From Candidatus Burkholderia verschuerenii (GTDB lineage: Bacteria; Pseudomonadota; Gammaproteobacteria; Burkholderiales; Burkholderiaceae), in assembly GCF_001189365.1 (NCBI RefSeq), contig NZ_LFJJ01000002.1, positions 48,691 to 112,690 of the forward strand: DNA of 64,000 nucleotides, written 5' to 3'. The translations under genes and the position numbers were made by a program. The notes below the pieces were generated by a model. That model was not told the origin of the DNA. It saw nothing but the letters and a program-made list of their open reading frames with translations, and ran no database searches. How positions within the stretch are numbered: the stretch's first letter is position 1; every line of letters starts with the position of its first letter. Positions 24,758-33,605 of this stretch are shown one piece after another.

Positions 24758-25543
24758 ATGAACACGCCAATCGACTCGCGCAAGTACGCCACGCTTGACG
24801 AGGATGCGGTACGCAATGCAGGGATCTCGTGGGACGAAGCAACGCAAGGCATGACGGCTCCAGATCCCAATCTCGGAGCGAACTTCGTTACCCGTCGCTA
24901 CAAGGACATCGTGTTTTCCGTCAAACGGAAGATCTGGCGGCAGGACGACGAAGGCATGGAATCGGCCAATGCCGAGTACAAGAAGAAGCGCCCGGCAGTT
25001 CTAGTGAAGGGCGGCAACAAGTGTGTCTTCTGCGGCTTTCGCTCGAAGCATACGGAAGTCCACCACTGTAACGACAACCACGCCGACAACCGCGACGAAA
25101 ACCTCGAAATCGCCGATCCGCTTTGCCACGGCACACAACACATCGGCCAGGTGGGAAGCCAGCGACAAGGCATCTTCATCAACCTCGAAGGCATCCCGCA
25201 AGCTGAGGTCAACCATCTTCAGCGCACGATCGCCGTGGTACTGGAGATGGGAAGCGAGCAGGAGAAGTCCGACGCGCGCGCTCTCTTGCAGCACCTCGCC
25301 AGTCGCGGCGAACTGATCGCTTCGGAATGGGGCAGTGCGAACCCTTCGGACTTCGCCAACGCGCTGTTGCGGCTTCATGACGAGGATCTCGATAAGCGTG
25401 TGAGTGCCTTCGCTGGAATGGCACTGCTGTACCGACCTGTCCGCTTTATGGAGTACATCGGTCAGTGGATCGAAGAGAGCTACAAGTCACTTCCTCTAAA
25501 GATGTGGGGTCAAATTTATGAGCGCGCACGAGCAGCAAGGTAG
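24758..25543 (+). CDS. icmJ: IcmJ/DotN/TraT family zinc-binding coupling-complex protein
   Basis: 261 aa with a CVFCGFRSK...EVHHCNDNHADNRDENLEIADPLCHGTQHIG zinc-binding block at about residues 88-131, which looks HNH-like. In Legionella, DotN/IcmJ has the same fold without nuclease activity and is an adaptor of the DotL coupling complex, and R64 TraT is its homologue. Here icmJ lies upstream of dotO (icmB), with two unknown genes between them. The product is probably cytoplasmic. It overlaps the next gene by 26 bp. Confidence 0.78.
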   Translation: MNTPIDSRKYATLDEDAVRNAGISWDEATQGMTAPDPNLGANFVTRRYKDIVFSVKRKIWRQDDEGMESANAEYKKKRPAVLVKGGNKCVFCGFRSKHTEVHHCNDNHADNRDENLEIADPLCHGTQHIGQVGSQRQGIFINLEGIPQAEVNHLQRTIAVVLEMGSEQEKSDARALLQHLASRGELIASEWGSANPSDFANALLRLHDEDLDKRVSAFAGMALLYRPVRFMEYIGQWIEESYKSLPLKMWGQIYERARAAR

Positions 25544-26801
25544 TGCTCTCGCGACCTCGGACCCAAAAGACACTGCTGTCGCCTGCCCTGATATCGGCAT
25601 CATGCTGTACGACAACCCGAAGGAATGCACCTCGGGGCACGCATCCGTCAACGGTTCGAGACCGACGCACGTGCGGCAGCCGTCCGACCTTGCAAACAAC
25701 GTTATCTGGATCACGAACGCCGATTACGGGCAGTTCATTACGCTCGGCCATCGGAACGTCCATAACCTGCGCGGAAATACCTTTCTTCGCACACAGGTTC
25801 ACCAAATCGCTGCTGATCTTGGATACGAACTAGCAGGAGCACACGCCGTCGATGCGGCTCCGGTTCTGTCCGAGGTCGCATCGCGTGTATTCAAGCTCAC
25901 GGCTGCGGCCTATGAGTGGAAACCCGGCGAGATTGCGAACGCAGACTCGCTTCACGAAAACATCAAGTCACGCTTTCCGCGTGACACGTACCCGTCGAAC
26001 AATCCGGCGCTCGAACGCGCATTGCGTGCCGCGTACCAGACCGATTCGGCAATAACGCGCGCAGACTTCGTGCCGAACTCCGTGTTTCTGACGCTGCGCA
26101 TGAACCGACTGGCTCATGCAAAGAAGGTGCTTTCATGCCCGATACCTGACGATGCGTGGGAGCACATACCCGAAGTCAAGCTGCCTGCCGGCCAGCGCGA
26201 ACGCTTGGCTTTCTGTCTGAAACACGACACGCCAATCCTTGCTGAAGTCGTGATGGATATGACGCGCGCGGACTCTGAATACGCCGCGCTGGCCGCATTC
26301 GGACAGAAAGTTGCGTCTCGCATGGTCCTGCGCGAGTGGGTATCGCATCCTGAACTGATCTGGTTGTCGCGCTTCGCTCCGATCGAGATCAAGTCCGTGT
26401 TCCGGTCCGCCGAGTACAAAGCGCTGCACGAACGGACGCAGCTTCCACAGTCTTTGACGGAAGATCCGTTGATGGAACTGTCTTACTCCGCTGGTCTCCT
26501 CGCGGAGAATCATTGGGTCTCGCTCGCGAGCGATGAATACAACCGTCTCACGAAAAAGAAGTCACTGACGCCACGAGCCGTATGGCTTCGAGCGGCGGAT
26601 CGCGCATTGTGCTTTTCACTGGCGAAGAAAGCACTCGACCAGGGCTTTACAGTCACTGGCTACTCTGCGGGAGCGGTGCGCGTCAGGCTTCTCCGGTCGG
26701 AGCTTTTGCACGCCTTGGAATTCGCTGTCGAGAATCAGGTGGTCTGTCCGAATTTCAACAGGATCATTCAGGAGGACGACGTTCATGCAGCCACCGGATA
26801 A
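25518..26801 (+). CDS. Unknown protein between icmJ and dotO
   Basis: 427 aa, no signal peptide or membrane helix. It looks globular and mostly helical, with a Trp/Arg-rich middle part (LAAFGQKVASRMVLREWVSHPELIWLSRFAPIEIKSVFRS). I do not recognise a domain. It sits between the icmJ and dotO homologues with overlapping ends on both sides, so it is very likely a transfer gene. A cytoplasmic partner of the IcmJ/DotL coupling complex would fit the position, but that is inference. Confidence 0.6.
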   Translation: MSAHEQQGSALATSDPKDTAVACPDIGIMLYDNPKECTSGHASVNGSRPTHVRQPSDLANNVIWITNADYGQFITLGHRNVHNLRGNTFLRTQVHQIAADLGYELAGAHAVDAAPVLSEVASRVFKLTAAAYEWKPGEIANADSLHENIKSRFPRDTYPSNNPALERALRAAYQTDSAITRADFVPNSVFLTLRMNRLAHAKKVLSCPIPDDAWEHIPEVKLPAGQRERLAFCLKHDTPILAEVVMDMTRADSEYAALAAFGQKVASRMVLREWVSHPELIWLSRFAPIEIKSVFRSAEYKALHERTQLPQSLTEDPLMELSYSAGLLAENHWVSLASDEYNRLTKKKSLTPRAVWLRAADRALCFSLAKKALDQGFTVTGYSAGAVRVRLLRSELLHALEFAVENQVVCPNFNRIIQEDDVHAATG

Positions 26802-27039
26802 CGCACCTCTTGACTTCGTTCTGCTGGCCGAGGTGATGTGCGCAGCAGCGATTCGATCGGGAGACTTGCTCGCGCTGGACAAAATCGCCGAGTTGCCAAT
26901 GTCCGATCGAGCAATGCACGCGACGATGGTGATCAGCAAATCGGCAACCGCTGATCCCGATATCGCGAGGGTTCTAACCGAAACGAAAGCAGTTCACACC
27001 ATGCGTAATGAAATCATGCGTCGGAGATCGAATCCATGA
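26785..27039 (+). CDS. Small protein of unknown function before dotO
   Basis: 84 aa, helical and without signal or membrane segments (LLAEVMCAAAIRSGDLLALDKIAELPMSDRAMHATMVISKSA). Its start lies inside the previous gene and its stop overlaps the dotO start (ATGA), so the three genes form a coupled set. Family not recognised. Confidence 0.55.
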   Translation: MQPPDNAPLDFVLLAEVMCAAAIRSGDLLALDKIAELPMSDRAMHATMVISKSATADPDIARVLTETKAVHTMRNEIMRRRSNP

Positions 27040-30000
27040 CCATCGTATCGAACATTCTGGACAACGTTGAGTCGCTCATCGCGTGGATATCGAGCCACGC
27101 ACTCGGCGCAGATCTTCCATCGTACTGTCAGCTTGAAACGGCCATTGGACTTGACCCCGATGATCAACGCGCGAAGCAGATGGCAGCGATGGACCCGAAA
27201 GGGGCGCGTCCCTACATCCTCATCACGCGCCAATGCGCGATGCTGACGGTCTTCGAACTGACCGGTTCAATGGACGTGGTTGGCGATGCCGAGTTCGAGC
27301 AAATCACCGACGACTTGCGCCGGGCGATGACATCGTATTTTCAGAAGGCCGGGCATTCCGTTGAGATTTCCTTCGAGCGCGACCCGGACATGATCCGGTC
27401 GAAAGTGAAGAATCTGATGCAACCGGCTTATGACACGTGCGATCGCGTCGGCCTTGACCTGAAGGACATGCTCGATGATCGATGCGATCGCGTGGCCGCG
27501 CTATGTTCGCACGAGTCCTGCTACGTGATGCTTTACACGCACCTGTCTTCAATGGCTCCAGACGAACTCAAGCGGGAGATGGAGACGCACAAGCTGCGCA
27601 TCAAGGAAAACAAGGTGCAGCCGATGCTTGAGGCGCAGTCCGTGACCGCGATCCTGAAGGGACTGTTGCATCGGCACGAGACGTTTGTCGATGCGATAGA
27701 ACGTGACTTTTTGCATGCGAAACTTCACGTCGAAAGACTCTCAACGCACGAGGCTGCGCGAGCGATCCGTCAATCGTATGATCGCCGCCGTACAGATCAC
27801 AAGTGGAAACCGGTGCTTCCCGGCGATAAGTTCACGCCTCGCAATTTCCGCAACGGCTCAGCAAGCGGCTACTACTTGCCGAAGCTTCAGGAGCAGATGT
27901 GCTCCGGCAAGATGTACACCGATGGCGACTTCGCGTACATCAACGGCGAGTATCACGGTTCGGCATACATGGAAGTTGGGCCGCAAGAGATCCACGACTT
28001 CATGATGTTGTTCAATCGCGTGGGGAAAGACATTCCCTGGCGTATCAAGTTCGCGATCGAGCCGGGCGGTCTCGAAGCGAACAAGTTCAAGAACGTTATG
28101 GTCAGCGTCATCGGGTTCCTCGGGAACACGAACAAGGCTATCAAGCGGTCTTTCGACGCGATCGAACAGGCCCGCCAAAACAACGAATGCATCGTCACGG
28201 TTCGAATCACCGCTTCGACATGGGGACCGGACAAGAAGACTTGTGAAGACCGTCTGTCGGCACTCGTTAGTGCCATGCAGGGTTGGGGCGTCGCGCAGAT
28301 CAGCACGGATACGGGCGATCCGATCCAAGGTCTCGCATCGACCATTCCAGGCTTTTCCGACAAGTCGATCGCGCCCAAGCTGATCCCGCCTTTGTCAGAT
28401 ATCGTGCGGCTGTTGCCGATTCAACGGGCTGCATCGCCGTGGTATGCGGGTGGCTCGATACTGCTTCGAACCCTCGACGGAAAGGTGTATCCGTTCCAGC
28501 CGAACTCGTCGTTGCAGACCGCATGGATTGACCTGATTTGGGCAATCATGGGGTCCGGCAAGTCCGTTTGGCTCAACACGCTGAACCTCGGCGCGATCCT
28601 GTCGCCGGGCCTTCGTCGCCTTCCTCTGATCACCATCATCGATGTGGGCGTGAGTTCGAGCGGTCTCATTGAGCTGCTGCAAAATGCATTGCCAGCGGAC
28701 CGCAAACATGAGGCCATCTACATTCGGCTCAGGAACAACGCCGAGTTCGCGATCAACCCGTTTGACACATTGCCGGGTTGCCGATATCCGACCGAGATGG
28801 ACCGCGAATACCTGGTGTCGTTGCTGACCGCGCTCGCCACTCCGGTCGGGAAGAAGGAGCCTTACTCGAATGCGCCGGAACTGGCCGGCATGCTCGTGGA
28901 TGAGGTGTATCAGAAATATGGTTCTGCCGGTTCCGAGAAGCGCTATGAGCCGACCATCGACACGGAAGTCGATGCCGCGCTCGAAACGATGGGCTTTAGC
29001 CACGATGAATATACGACGTGGTGGAATGTGACCGATGCGCTGACCGTCGCAGGCAGAACGCGAGAAGCCCGACTGGCCCAACGGTTCGCCGTCCCGGTTC
29101 TTTCGGACGTTATTGAAGCGCTCGGTGCCGAGAGCGTGCGCTCCATCTTCTCGCCGAAGGAGGATTCGAAGGCAAAGGTCGAAAACGGGATGGATCTGCT
29201 CGACGCGATGCAGATGGTCATTACGACGGCACTCCGCGACTTCCCGATTATCGCATCGCACACGCGATTCGAATTGAGCGATCAGTCCCGCGTGGTGGCA
29301 CTCGACCTGGAAGAGGTGACGCGAGGCTCTGGCGAGACCGGCGAACGAAGGGCAGAGATCATGTATGTGTTCGCGCGTCAGATCGCGGCACGCCAATACT
29401 ACTTGCCGGAGGACATTTCCGAGCTTGCCCCTTCCATTTATCACGAGGCGCATAAGCAGAAGTACGAGGACATCAAGGACGAGATGAAGGCGATGTGCAT
29501 GGACGAGCTTCACCGGACGGCGGGGAAGAAATCGATTCGGCGTCTGCTTTCGCTCGATCGCCGGGAAGGCCGCAAACATGGTATCCGTGTGTCGCTCGCT
29601 TCTCAGTTCATGGGCGACTTCGAGACTGATGGGGAATCCATCACCGAATCGGCTTTCTCTGTCTACATCATGAATGCCGGCAGTCAGAAGTCTCGCAAGG
29701 AAGCGAAGGATATGTTCGGCCTGTCGGACTCGGCGATCGCGGCATTGCAGCGCGACGTGCGCGGTGCAGGCAAGTTCCTCGCCTGGCACCAAACGAAAAC
29801 GGGAGTCGTCACTCAGGTGCTGCACAACGCACCTGGTGCGATCGAGTTGTGGGCTTTTTCCACCACGGCGAAGGACGTTGGCCTGCGGCGACGGCTCTAT
29901 AGACGCATGCCACCCGCGCTCGCCCGGAAGATCCTTGCGAAGGAATTTCCGAGCGGAAGCGCTGCACAGTACATGGAAGCACGTCAGGCAGAACAAGGCG

Positions 30001-30089
30001 CTAAGGACGACGACAACATCATCGATACGGTAGCCAATGAACTGATCGTGAAGTACCACCTCGACACACAATCGGAGCGTGCAGCATGA
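27036..30089 (+). CDS. dotO: DotO/IcmB/TraU VirB4-like ATPase
   Basis: Large inner-membrane-associated ATPase (1017 aa) that drives the type IVB channel together with DotB. Walker A MGSGKSVW is near residue 504, after a conserved QRAASPWYAGGSILLRTLDGKVYPFQPNSS region. The C-terminal half contains an RLLSLDRREGRKHGIRVSLASQ motif and the arginine-rich tail typical of VirB4-type enzymes. Length matches IcmB (1009) and TraU (about 1014). The stop codon overlaps the icmV-like start (ATGA). Confidence 0.93.
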   Translation: MTIVSNILDNVESLIAWISSHALGADLPSYCQLETAIGLDPDDQRAKQMAAMDPKGARPYILITRQCAMLTVFELTGSMDVVGDAEFEQITDDLRRAMTSYFQKAGHSVEISFERDPDMIRSKVKNLMQPAYDTCDRVGLDLKDMLDDRCDRVAALCSHESCYVMLYTHLSSMAPDELKREMETHKLRIKENKVQPMLEAQSVTAILKGLLHRHETFVDAIERDFLHAKLHVERLSTHEAARAIRQSYDRRRTDHKWKPVLPGDKFTPRNFRNGSASGYYLPKLQEQMCSGKMYTDGDFAYINGEYHGSAYMEVGPQEIHDFMMLFNRVGKDIPWRIKFAIEPGGLEANKFKNVMVSVIGFLGNTNKAIKRSFDAIEQARQNNECIVTVRITASTWGPDKKTCEDRLSALVSAMQGWGVAQISTDTGDPIQGLASTIPGFSDKSIAPKLIPPLSDIVRLLPIQRAASPWYAGGSILLRTLDGKVYPFQPNSSLQTAWIDLIWAIMGSGKSVWLNTLNLGAILSPGLRRLPLITIIDVGVSSSGLIELLQNALPADRKHEAIYIRLRNNAEFAINPFDTLPGCRYPTEMDREYLVSLLTALATPVGKKEPYSNAPELAGMLVDEVYQKYGSAGSEKRYEPTIDTEVDAALETMGFSHDEYTTWWNVTDALTVAGRTREARLAQRFAVPVLSDVIEALGAESVRSIFSPKEDSKAKVENGMDLLDAMQMVITTALRDFPIIASHTRFELSDQSRVVALDLEEVTRGSGETGERRAEIMYVFARQIAARQYYLPEDISELAPSIYHEAHKQKYEDIKDEMKAMCMDELHRTAGKKSIRRLLSLDRREGRKHGIRVSLASQFMGDFETDGESITESAFSVYIMNAGSQKSRKEAKDMFGLSDSAIAALQRDVRGAGKFLAWHQTKTGVVTQVLHNAPGAIELWAFSTTAKDVGLRRRLYRRMPPALARKILAKEFPSGSAAQYMEARQAEQGAKDDDNIIDTVANELIVKYHLDTQSERAA

Positions 30090-30604
30090 GCAATCGAAAA
30101 CAACGGAGCCGGGCAGGGCAGGTCGTCCGTTTTGGACTGTTGTCGCTCATTCCTGGCTATCCGATCTACAAGGCAGTGGCATCGCTCAAGAAGAACGTCC
30201 AGTTGGGAGCGAAAACCCTCGCGGACCGGAATCGGCAACTGGCAGAGCAACGCCGAGATCCGCGCGTCGCAACATACAACGAGGCGCTCGCCAAACGGAC
30301 GCCTGAGTCGCTGCCGCTCGAGGCGATCGAACTCTCCAGCGTAAGACACAAGCGCTTTTTCTTGGCTGTCGCGACTGTTTCAGCGGCATTCCTGTTCGGC
30401 AGTACCATCGGCGAGAACTACTTTGGCACGTTCCTCGGCGGGCTGTTTGTAGTGTTCTGCCTGATGCTCGCCGTCAAGTACGAGCATCGTCTGTGGCAGA
30501 TGGAAACCGGCAAAGCCGCACCCGACGAACCACTTGGCAGCTTCCGCAAGTTTTTTTCGACGCGCGGTGTGCTGAAGCGGATTCTGAGTCCCCGCCTTTT
30601 CTAG
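30086..30604 (+). CDS. IcmV/TraX-like inner-membrane protein
   Basis: 172 aa with a basic N-terminus, a cytoplasmic stretch holding TYNEALAKRTPESLP, then a tight pair of transmembrane helices at about 90-108 and 114-131 and a short cytoplasmic tail. Legionella IcmV has the same layout, including an 'EAMAR' segment before the helix pair, and lies next to dotA as here. The assignment is by topology, partial motif and synteny. Confidence 0.65.
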   Translation: MSNRKQRSRAGQVVRFGLLSLIPGYPIYKAVASLKKNVQLGAKTLADRNRQLAEQRRDPRVATYNEALAKRTPESLPLEAIELSSVRHKRFFLAVATVSAAFLFGSTIGENYFGTFLGGLFVVFCLMLAVKYEHRLWQMETGKAAPDEPLGSFRKFFSTRGVLKRILSPRLF

Positions 30605-30626
30605 GCAATCTCATGTCCTGATATAT

Positions 30627-30648
30627 TCGTATCGTTGTATCGATACAC
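30627..30648. promoter_or_regulatory. RCGTAT dyad upstream of dotA
   Basis: Left arm TCGTAT and right arm ATACAC with a 10-bp spacer, followed by GAGGAAG, the dotA ribosome binding site. Five arm positions match the consensus on each side. Confidence 0.68.
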
Positions 30649-30661
30649 AAGAGGAAGACCT

Positions 30662-32875
30662 ATGAAGCCATTTTCGAGAAGGTGGGGGGCAAGAACGATA
30701 GCGTTCGGCCTGTTTGTAATCTCGACGGCCGCGTCTGCTCAGTCGTCTGTTTCCATGGGCGACATTCAGAACGCGGCAAATCGCAGCGGCGACAAGTCGA
30801 TGTCGCTGCTGGAACTGGTCTACGGGTCGGTCGTACACAACCCGCTTGCGTCCGGTGGCGGTGCGGGCGGCATGATTGCACAACTGTTCCTTGTGCTGAA
30901 TTCGTGCATGCTTGCGGTCGGTGCGATTTGGGCCATGTATCACTTTGGCTCTGCAATGATCGCGACCGGCCAGGACGGCGAGTTCATGGGGCAGAAGAAG
31001 TCGTCGCCCTGGTTCATCATCCGCCTGGGAGTCGGCTTTACAGGCCTGGTGCCTATCTTCGGCGGGTATTGCGGCGCGCAGATGGTGATGTTGTGGGGAA
31101 CGATGCTCGGGGTGGGCATTGCGAACCTGTCACTCGACGCGGCGGTTTCAGTGCTCAACAGCGGCGGGTCGATGATCGCGACGCCAGCTTCGCCGCAGGC
31201 GACCACACTGGCGAAGGCGCTCTTCGAAGCGAACCTTTGCGCGCAGGCGGCTAATACGGCGATCGCCAACATGCCGAACGATAGTGGCGTGTCCGTCGAT
31301 CCGGCCGAGAATTTCACCGCGATCACAACGAGCAACAAGGTCGTGCTCATGAACCAGCGCGGCCTCTCGTGCGGCGGTGCGGAGATCGACATTACGCAAC
31401 CGCCGACGCTTCCCTCGTATGATGGAATGGCGGTTTATTCGCTCGACCCCGGATCGATCTACTCGCAGATGCTCAGCGCGCATCAAAATGCCCTGAGCAC
31501 GCTTCAGTCCACGTTGTCTGCGGCTGCGCAAGCCTACGTGTCGTCTGTGAACGGACAGACTCAGCCGGCAGATCCGCAGAACACTATCAATCAGGCCGCG
31601 CTCCAGTACCAGACCACGATTTCGCAGGCGATATCGAATTCCTCGACCGCAATCAGCGGACTCGCGAGCGTGATCCAATCGAACCTTCAACGCGACGGCT
31701 GGATCATGATGGGCGCGTGGTATCAGACCTTTGCGCAGGCAAACTCGCAAGTGACGACGCTCGCGAACGCGACGGCCGCCGCTGTGCCGGGAACTGATGC
31801 CGACAACATGCCGTACCCGCAGCTATACCGGAAGGTGAGCGCGACCTATGCGCAGCAGAACCAGCAGGACGCCTCAACCTCAACGACGCAGAGCCTGGTG
31901 AGCAACCTGACGACGGGGACGACGGACCCGAAGAACTTCCTCTCGAAGATCTTCCCTGGTCAGCAGATCGTGCAGATGGCTATCAACCTGAATTCCGGGC
32001 AAGGTCCGGCAGGCTCGACAAATCCGCTCATCGGCATGAAAAACCTCGGCGACTATATCCTCGACGCCGGTTGGACCGCGCTCGGTGCATACGCCGTCTG
32101 GAAGGGATTGGAGGGTGCTTCTGACTCCAACGTAGGAAAGCTGATAGGCGTGGTCGGCGACGTGGCAACTGGAGGCATGCTCGGTGCAGCCAAGGGCGCA
32201 GCAAAAGGTGTGCTCGATGCGTTGGCACCGTTTGTCGTGATCATGTGCATCACGTTGTTCTTTTTTGGCGCGATGCTGTCGATCTACATTCCGATGCTTC
32301 CGTTCATCATCTGGTTCAGCGGCGTTTTGTCGTGGTACGCCGTAGTCGGCGAGTCGATGGTCGCTTCGCCGCTATGGGCGATGACGCACCTTGACGGTGA
32401 AGGGGAGGGCATGGGCCAGCGGCCGACGCACGGCTACATCTTCCTGCTCAACGTGATGTTCAGGCCGGTATTCATGGAGATCGGCTTCGTCCTCGCGGGA
32501 GCCGGCATCGTCGTGCTTGGCACACTGCTGAACACGATGTTCGGCGTCGCCATGCAGAATGCTCAATACGACTCCACGACCGGCCTCGTGAGCATCATTG
32601 GCTACATTGTGTTGTACGTCGGGATGTGCCAAACGTTGTGCAACAGCACGTTCAGCCTGATCCACATCGTCCCTGATCAGGTGTTCTCGTGGGTCGGCGG
32701 TCAGATGGCCTCGCGGATGCCGGAACTGGAGGATCGTGTGAACCGGCTCTTCGGTACAGGCGTCGGGCACGGCGGCAGCAATGCTCGTGGGCTTGGAACG
32801 TCGCTCGGCGGAGGTGGGCCAGGCACACCCGCAGGACCGTCAGCCACTGCGCCTGTGGGTAAGATGGAGGTGTAG
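30662..32875 (+). CDS. dotA: DotA/TraY polytopic inner-membrane protein
   Basis: 737-residue polytopic membrane protein, last gene of the transfer operon. A cleavable-looking signal (GLFVISTAASAQ) is followed by a hydrophobic cluster at about 85-150, a large periplasmic Ala/Gln/Thr-rich loop (about 160-480) and a C-terminal cluster of several helices (for example VVIMCITLFFFGAMLSIYIPMLPFIIWFSGV). DGEGEGMGQRPTHGYIFLLNVMFRPVFM is the strongly conserved DotA/TraY segment. ATG 30662 was chosen over the upstream codon at 30635 because of the GAGGAAG ribosome binding site. Confidence 0.92.
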   Translation: MKPFSRRWGARTIAFGLFVISTAASAQSSVSMGDIQNAANRSGDKSMSLLELVYGSVVHNPLASGGGAGGMIAQLFLVLNSCMLAVGAIWAMYHFGSAMIATGQDGEFMGQKKSSPWFIIRLGVGFTGLVPIFGGYCGAQMVMLWGTMLGVGIANLSLDAAVSVLNSGGSMIATPASPQATTLAKALFEANLCAQAANTAIANMPNDSGVSVDPAENFTAITTSNKVVLMNQRGLSCGGAEIDITQPPTLPSYDGMAVYSLDPGSIYSQMLSAHQNALSTLQSTLSAAAQAYVSSVNGQTQPADPQNTINQAALQYQTTISQAISNSSTAISGLASVIQSNLQRDGWIMMGAWYQTFAQANSQVTTLANATAAAVPGTDADNMPYPQLYRKVSATYAQQNQQDASTSTTQSLVSNLTTGTTDPKNFLSKIFPGQQIVQMAINLNSGQGPAGSTNPLIGMKNLGDYILDAGWTALGAYAVWKGLEGASDSNVGKLIGVVGDVATGGMLGAAKGAAKGVLDALAPFVVIMCITLFFFGAMLSIYIPMLPFIIWFSGVLSWYAVVGESMVASPLWAMTHLDGEGEGMGQRPTHGYIFLLNVMFRPVFMEIGFVLAGAGIVVLGTLLNTMFGVAMQNAQYDSTTGLVSIIGYIVLYVGMCQTLCNSTFSLIHIVPDQVFSWVGGQMASRMPELEDRVNRLFGTGVGHGGSNARGLGTSLGGGGPGTPAGPSATAPVGKMEV

Positions 32876-32900
32876 CGCTTCCGCGCCTCGCCGATAAATG

Positions 32901-32926
32901 AAAAGCCCGCTTACGCGGGCTTTTTT
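32901..32926. terminator. Rho-independent terminator after dotA (bidirectional)
   Basis: Stem AAAAGCCCGC / GCGGGCTTTT with loop TTAC and six T residues on the plus strand. The A-run on the left side gives a T-run on the other strand too, so it should also stop transcription of the convergent small gene at 32949-33182. Confidence 0.92.
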
Positions 32927-32948
32927 CACTTCTTCAACGGCCTGACGG

Positions 32949-33182
32949 TTACGCTGCGCGCTTACCGTTAGCGACGGGGTTGAAACCACCGTCGAAGATC
33001 CGTTGCCGGTTCTGCTGCACGAGCAGATAGCTACGCGGGTCCACGCGGGCGAGTTCCTTGATGGCCGCGTCTTTCAACGCCTCCAACCCGGCCGCGTTTG
33101 CCTGGCTGATGCGAAGCTGACGCTCAAGGTTTTCGGCGTAGGCTTTCCACTGCTCTGCGCTGCGATGCCTGTGCCCGACCAA
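32949..33182 (-). CDS. Small coiled-coil protein, TTG start (uncertain)
   Basis: 77 aa, mostly a charged amphipathic helix (EQWKAYAENLERQLRISQANAAGLEALKDAAIKELARVDPRSYLLVQQNRQRI). The only possible start is TTG at 33182, because a stop codon lies just upstream in frame and there is no good ribosome binding site. The protein sequence looks natural and a shared terminator lies at its 3' end, so I keep it, but the 5' end may be wrong or frameshifted. Confidence 0.4.
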   Translation of the reverse strand: MVGHRHRSAEQWKAYAENLERQLRISQANAAGLEALKDAAIKELARVDPRSYLLVQQNRQRIFDGGFNPVANGKRAA

Positions 33183-33533
33183 AAATCACTGCGTCCATTT
33201 TTCGCTCCTGCGATGCGCCGAATAGCCGGCTTGATTTGAACTATAGCGCAAGGTTTTCGGACCTCGCAACATTGAATTTGGCAAATCCCGGTAAGTCGTG
33301 CCGTTGCGTATCGCCCATACGCTGCGTAGAACGTCTCAGGCGGCCCTCGGAGCACATTGGACACTCATTGGCATTCGGACACGGCTCGGATCGGCCTACA
33401 GCGCGTTCTGTTGGCTCACTCAAGTTGCGCCCTCCTACCATCGAGCGATCGGTGTTCAAGGTTTTCTATCTCACTCGTAGTCGAAGCCTGTGGACTTGTG
33501 CGACAGCCGACGACCTGTTGGCAAGGGGTGGTC
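33183..33533. other. Gene-poor stretch preceding the origin
   Basis: About 350 bp with no convincing coding sequence. It holds GCGTAT-CGCCC-ATACGC at 33306-33322, the same arms as the plasmid-wide operator but with a 5-bp spacer, about 125 bp upstream of the small minus-strand gene. Nothing else stands out. Confidence 0.5.
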
Positions 33534-33605
33534 AACCCGAAGGGTTGTCCATCCTTGTCAACAGGGAACCGCGTAGCGGTTAGGAGGGAACCCTGCGAAG
33601 CAGGG
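33534..33605. repeat. Three GNA-loop mini-hairpins upstream of oriV
   Basis: AACCC-GAA-GGGTT (33534-33546), AACCGC-GTA-GCGGTT (33567-33581) and CCCTGC-GAA-GCAGGG (33591-33605). The last two contain GCGTAGC and GCGAAGC, members of the d(GCGNAGC) mini-hairpin family known for unusual stability as single strands. They lie 36 bp upstream of the first DnaA box. Confidence 0.65.

Noticed and set aside
25018..25140. HNH-like motif suggesting a homing endonuclease
   Set aside because: The gene lies in the icmJ position of the transfer operon and the zinc block matches the IcmJ/DotN family, which is structural rather than a mobile endonuclease.
33236..33583. Open frames of 60-115 codons before the origin
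   Set aside because: They are Arg/Ser-rich, lack ribosome binding sites and overlap the mini-hairpin region; no protein-like features.
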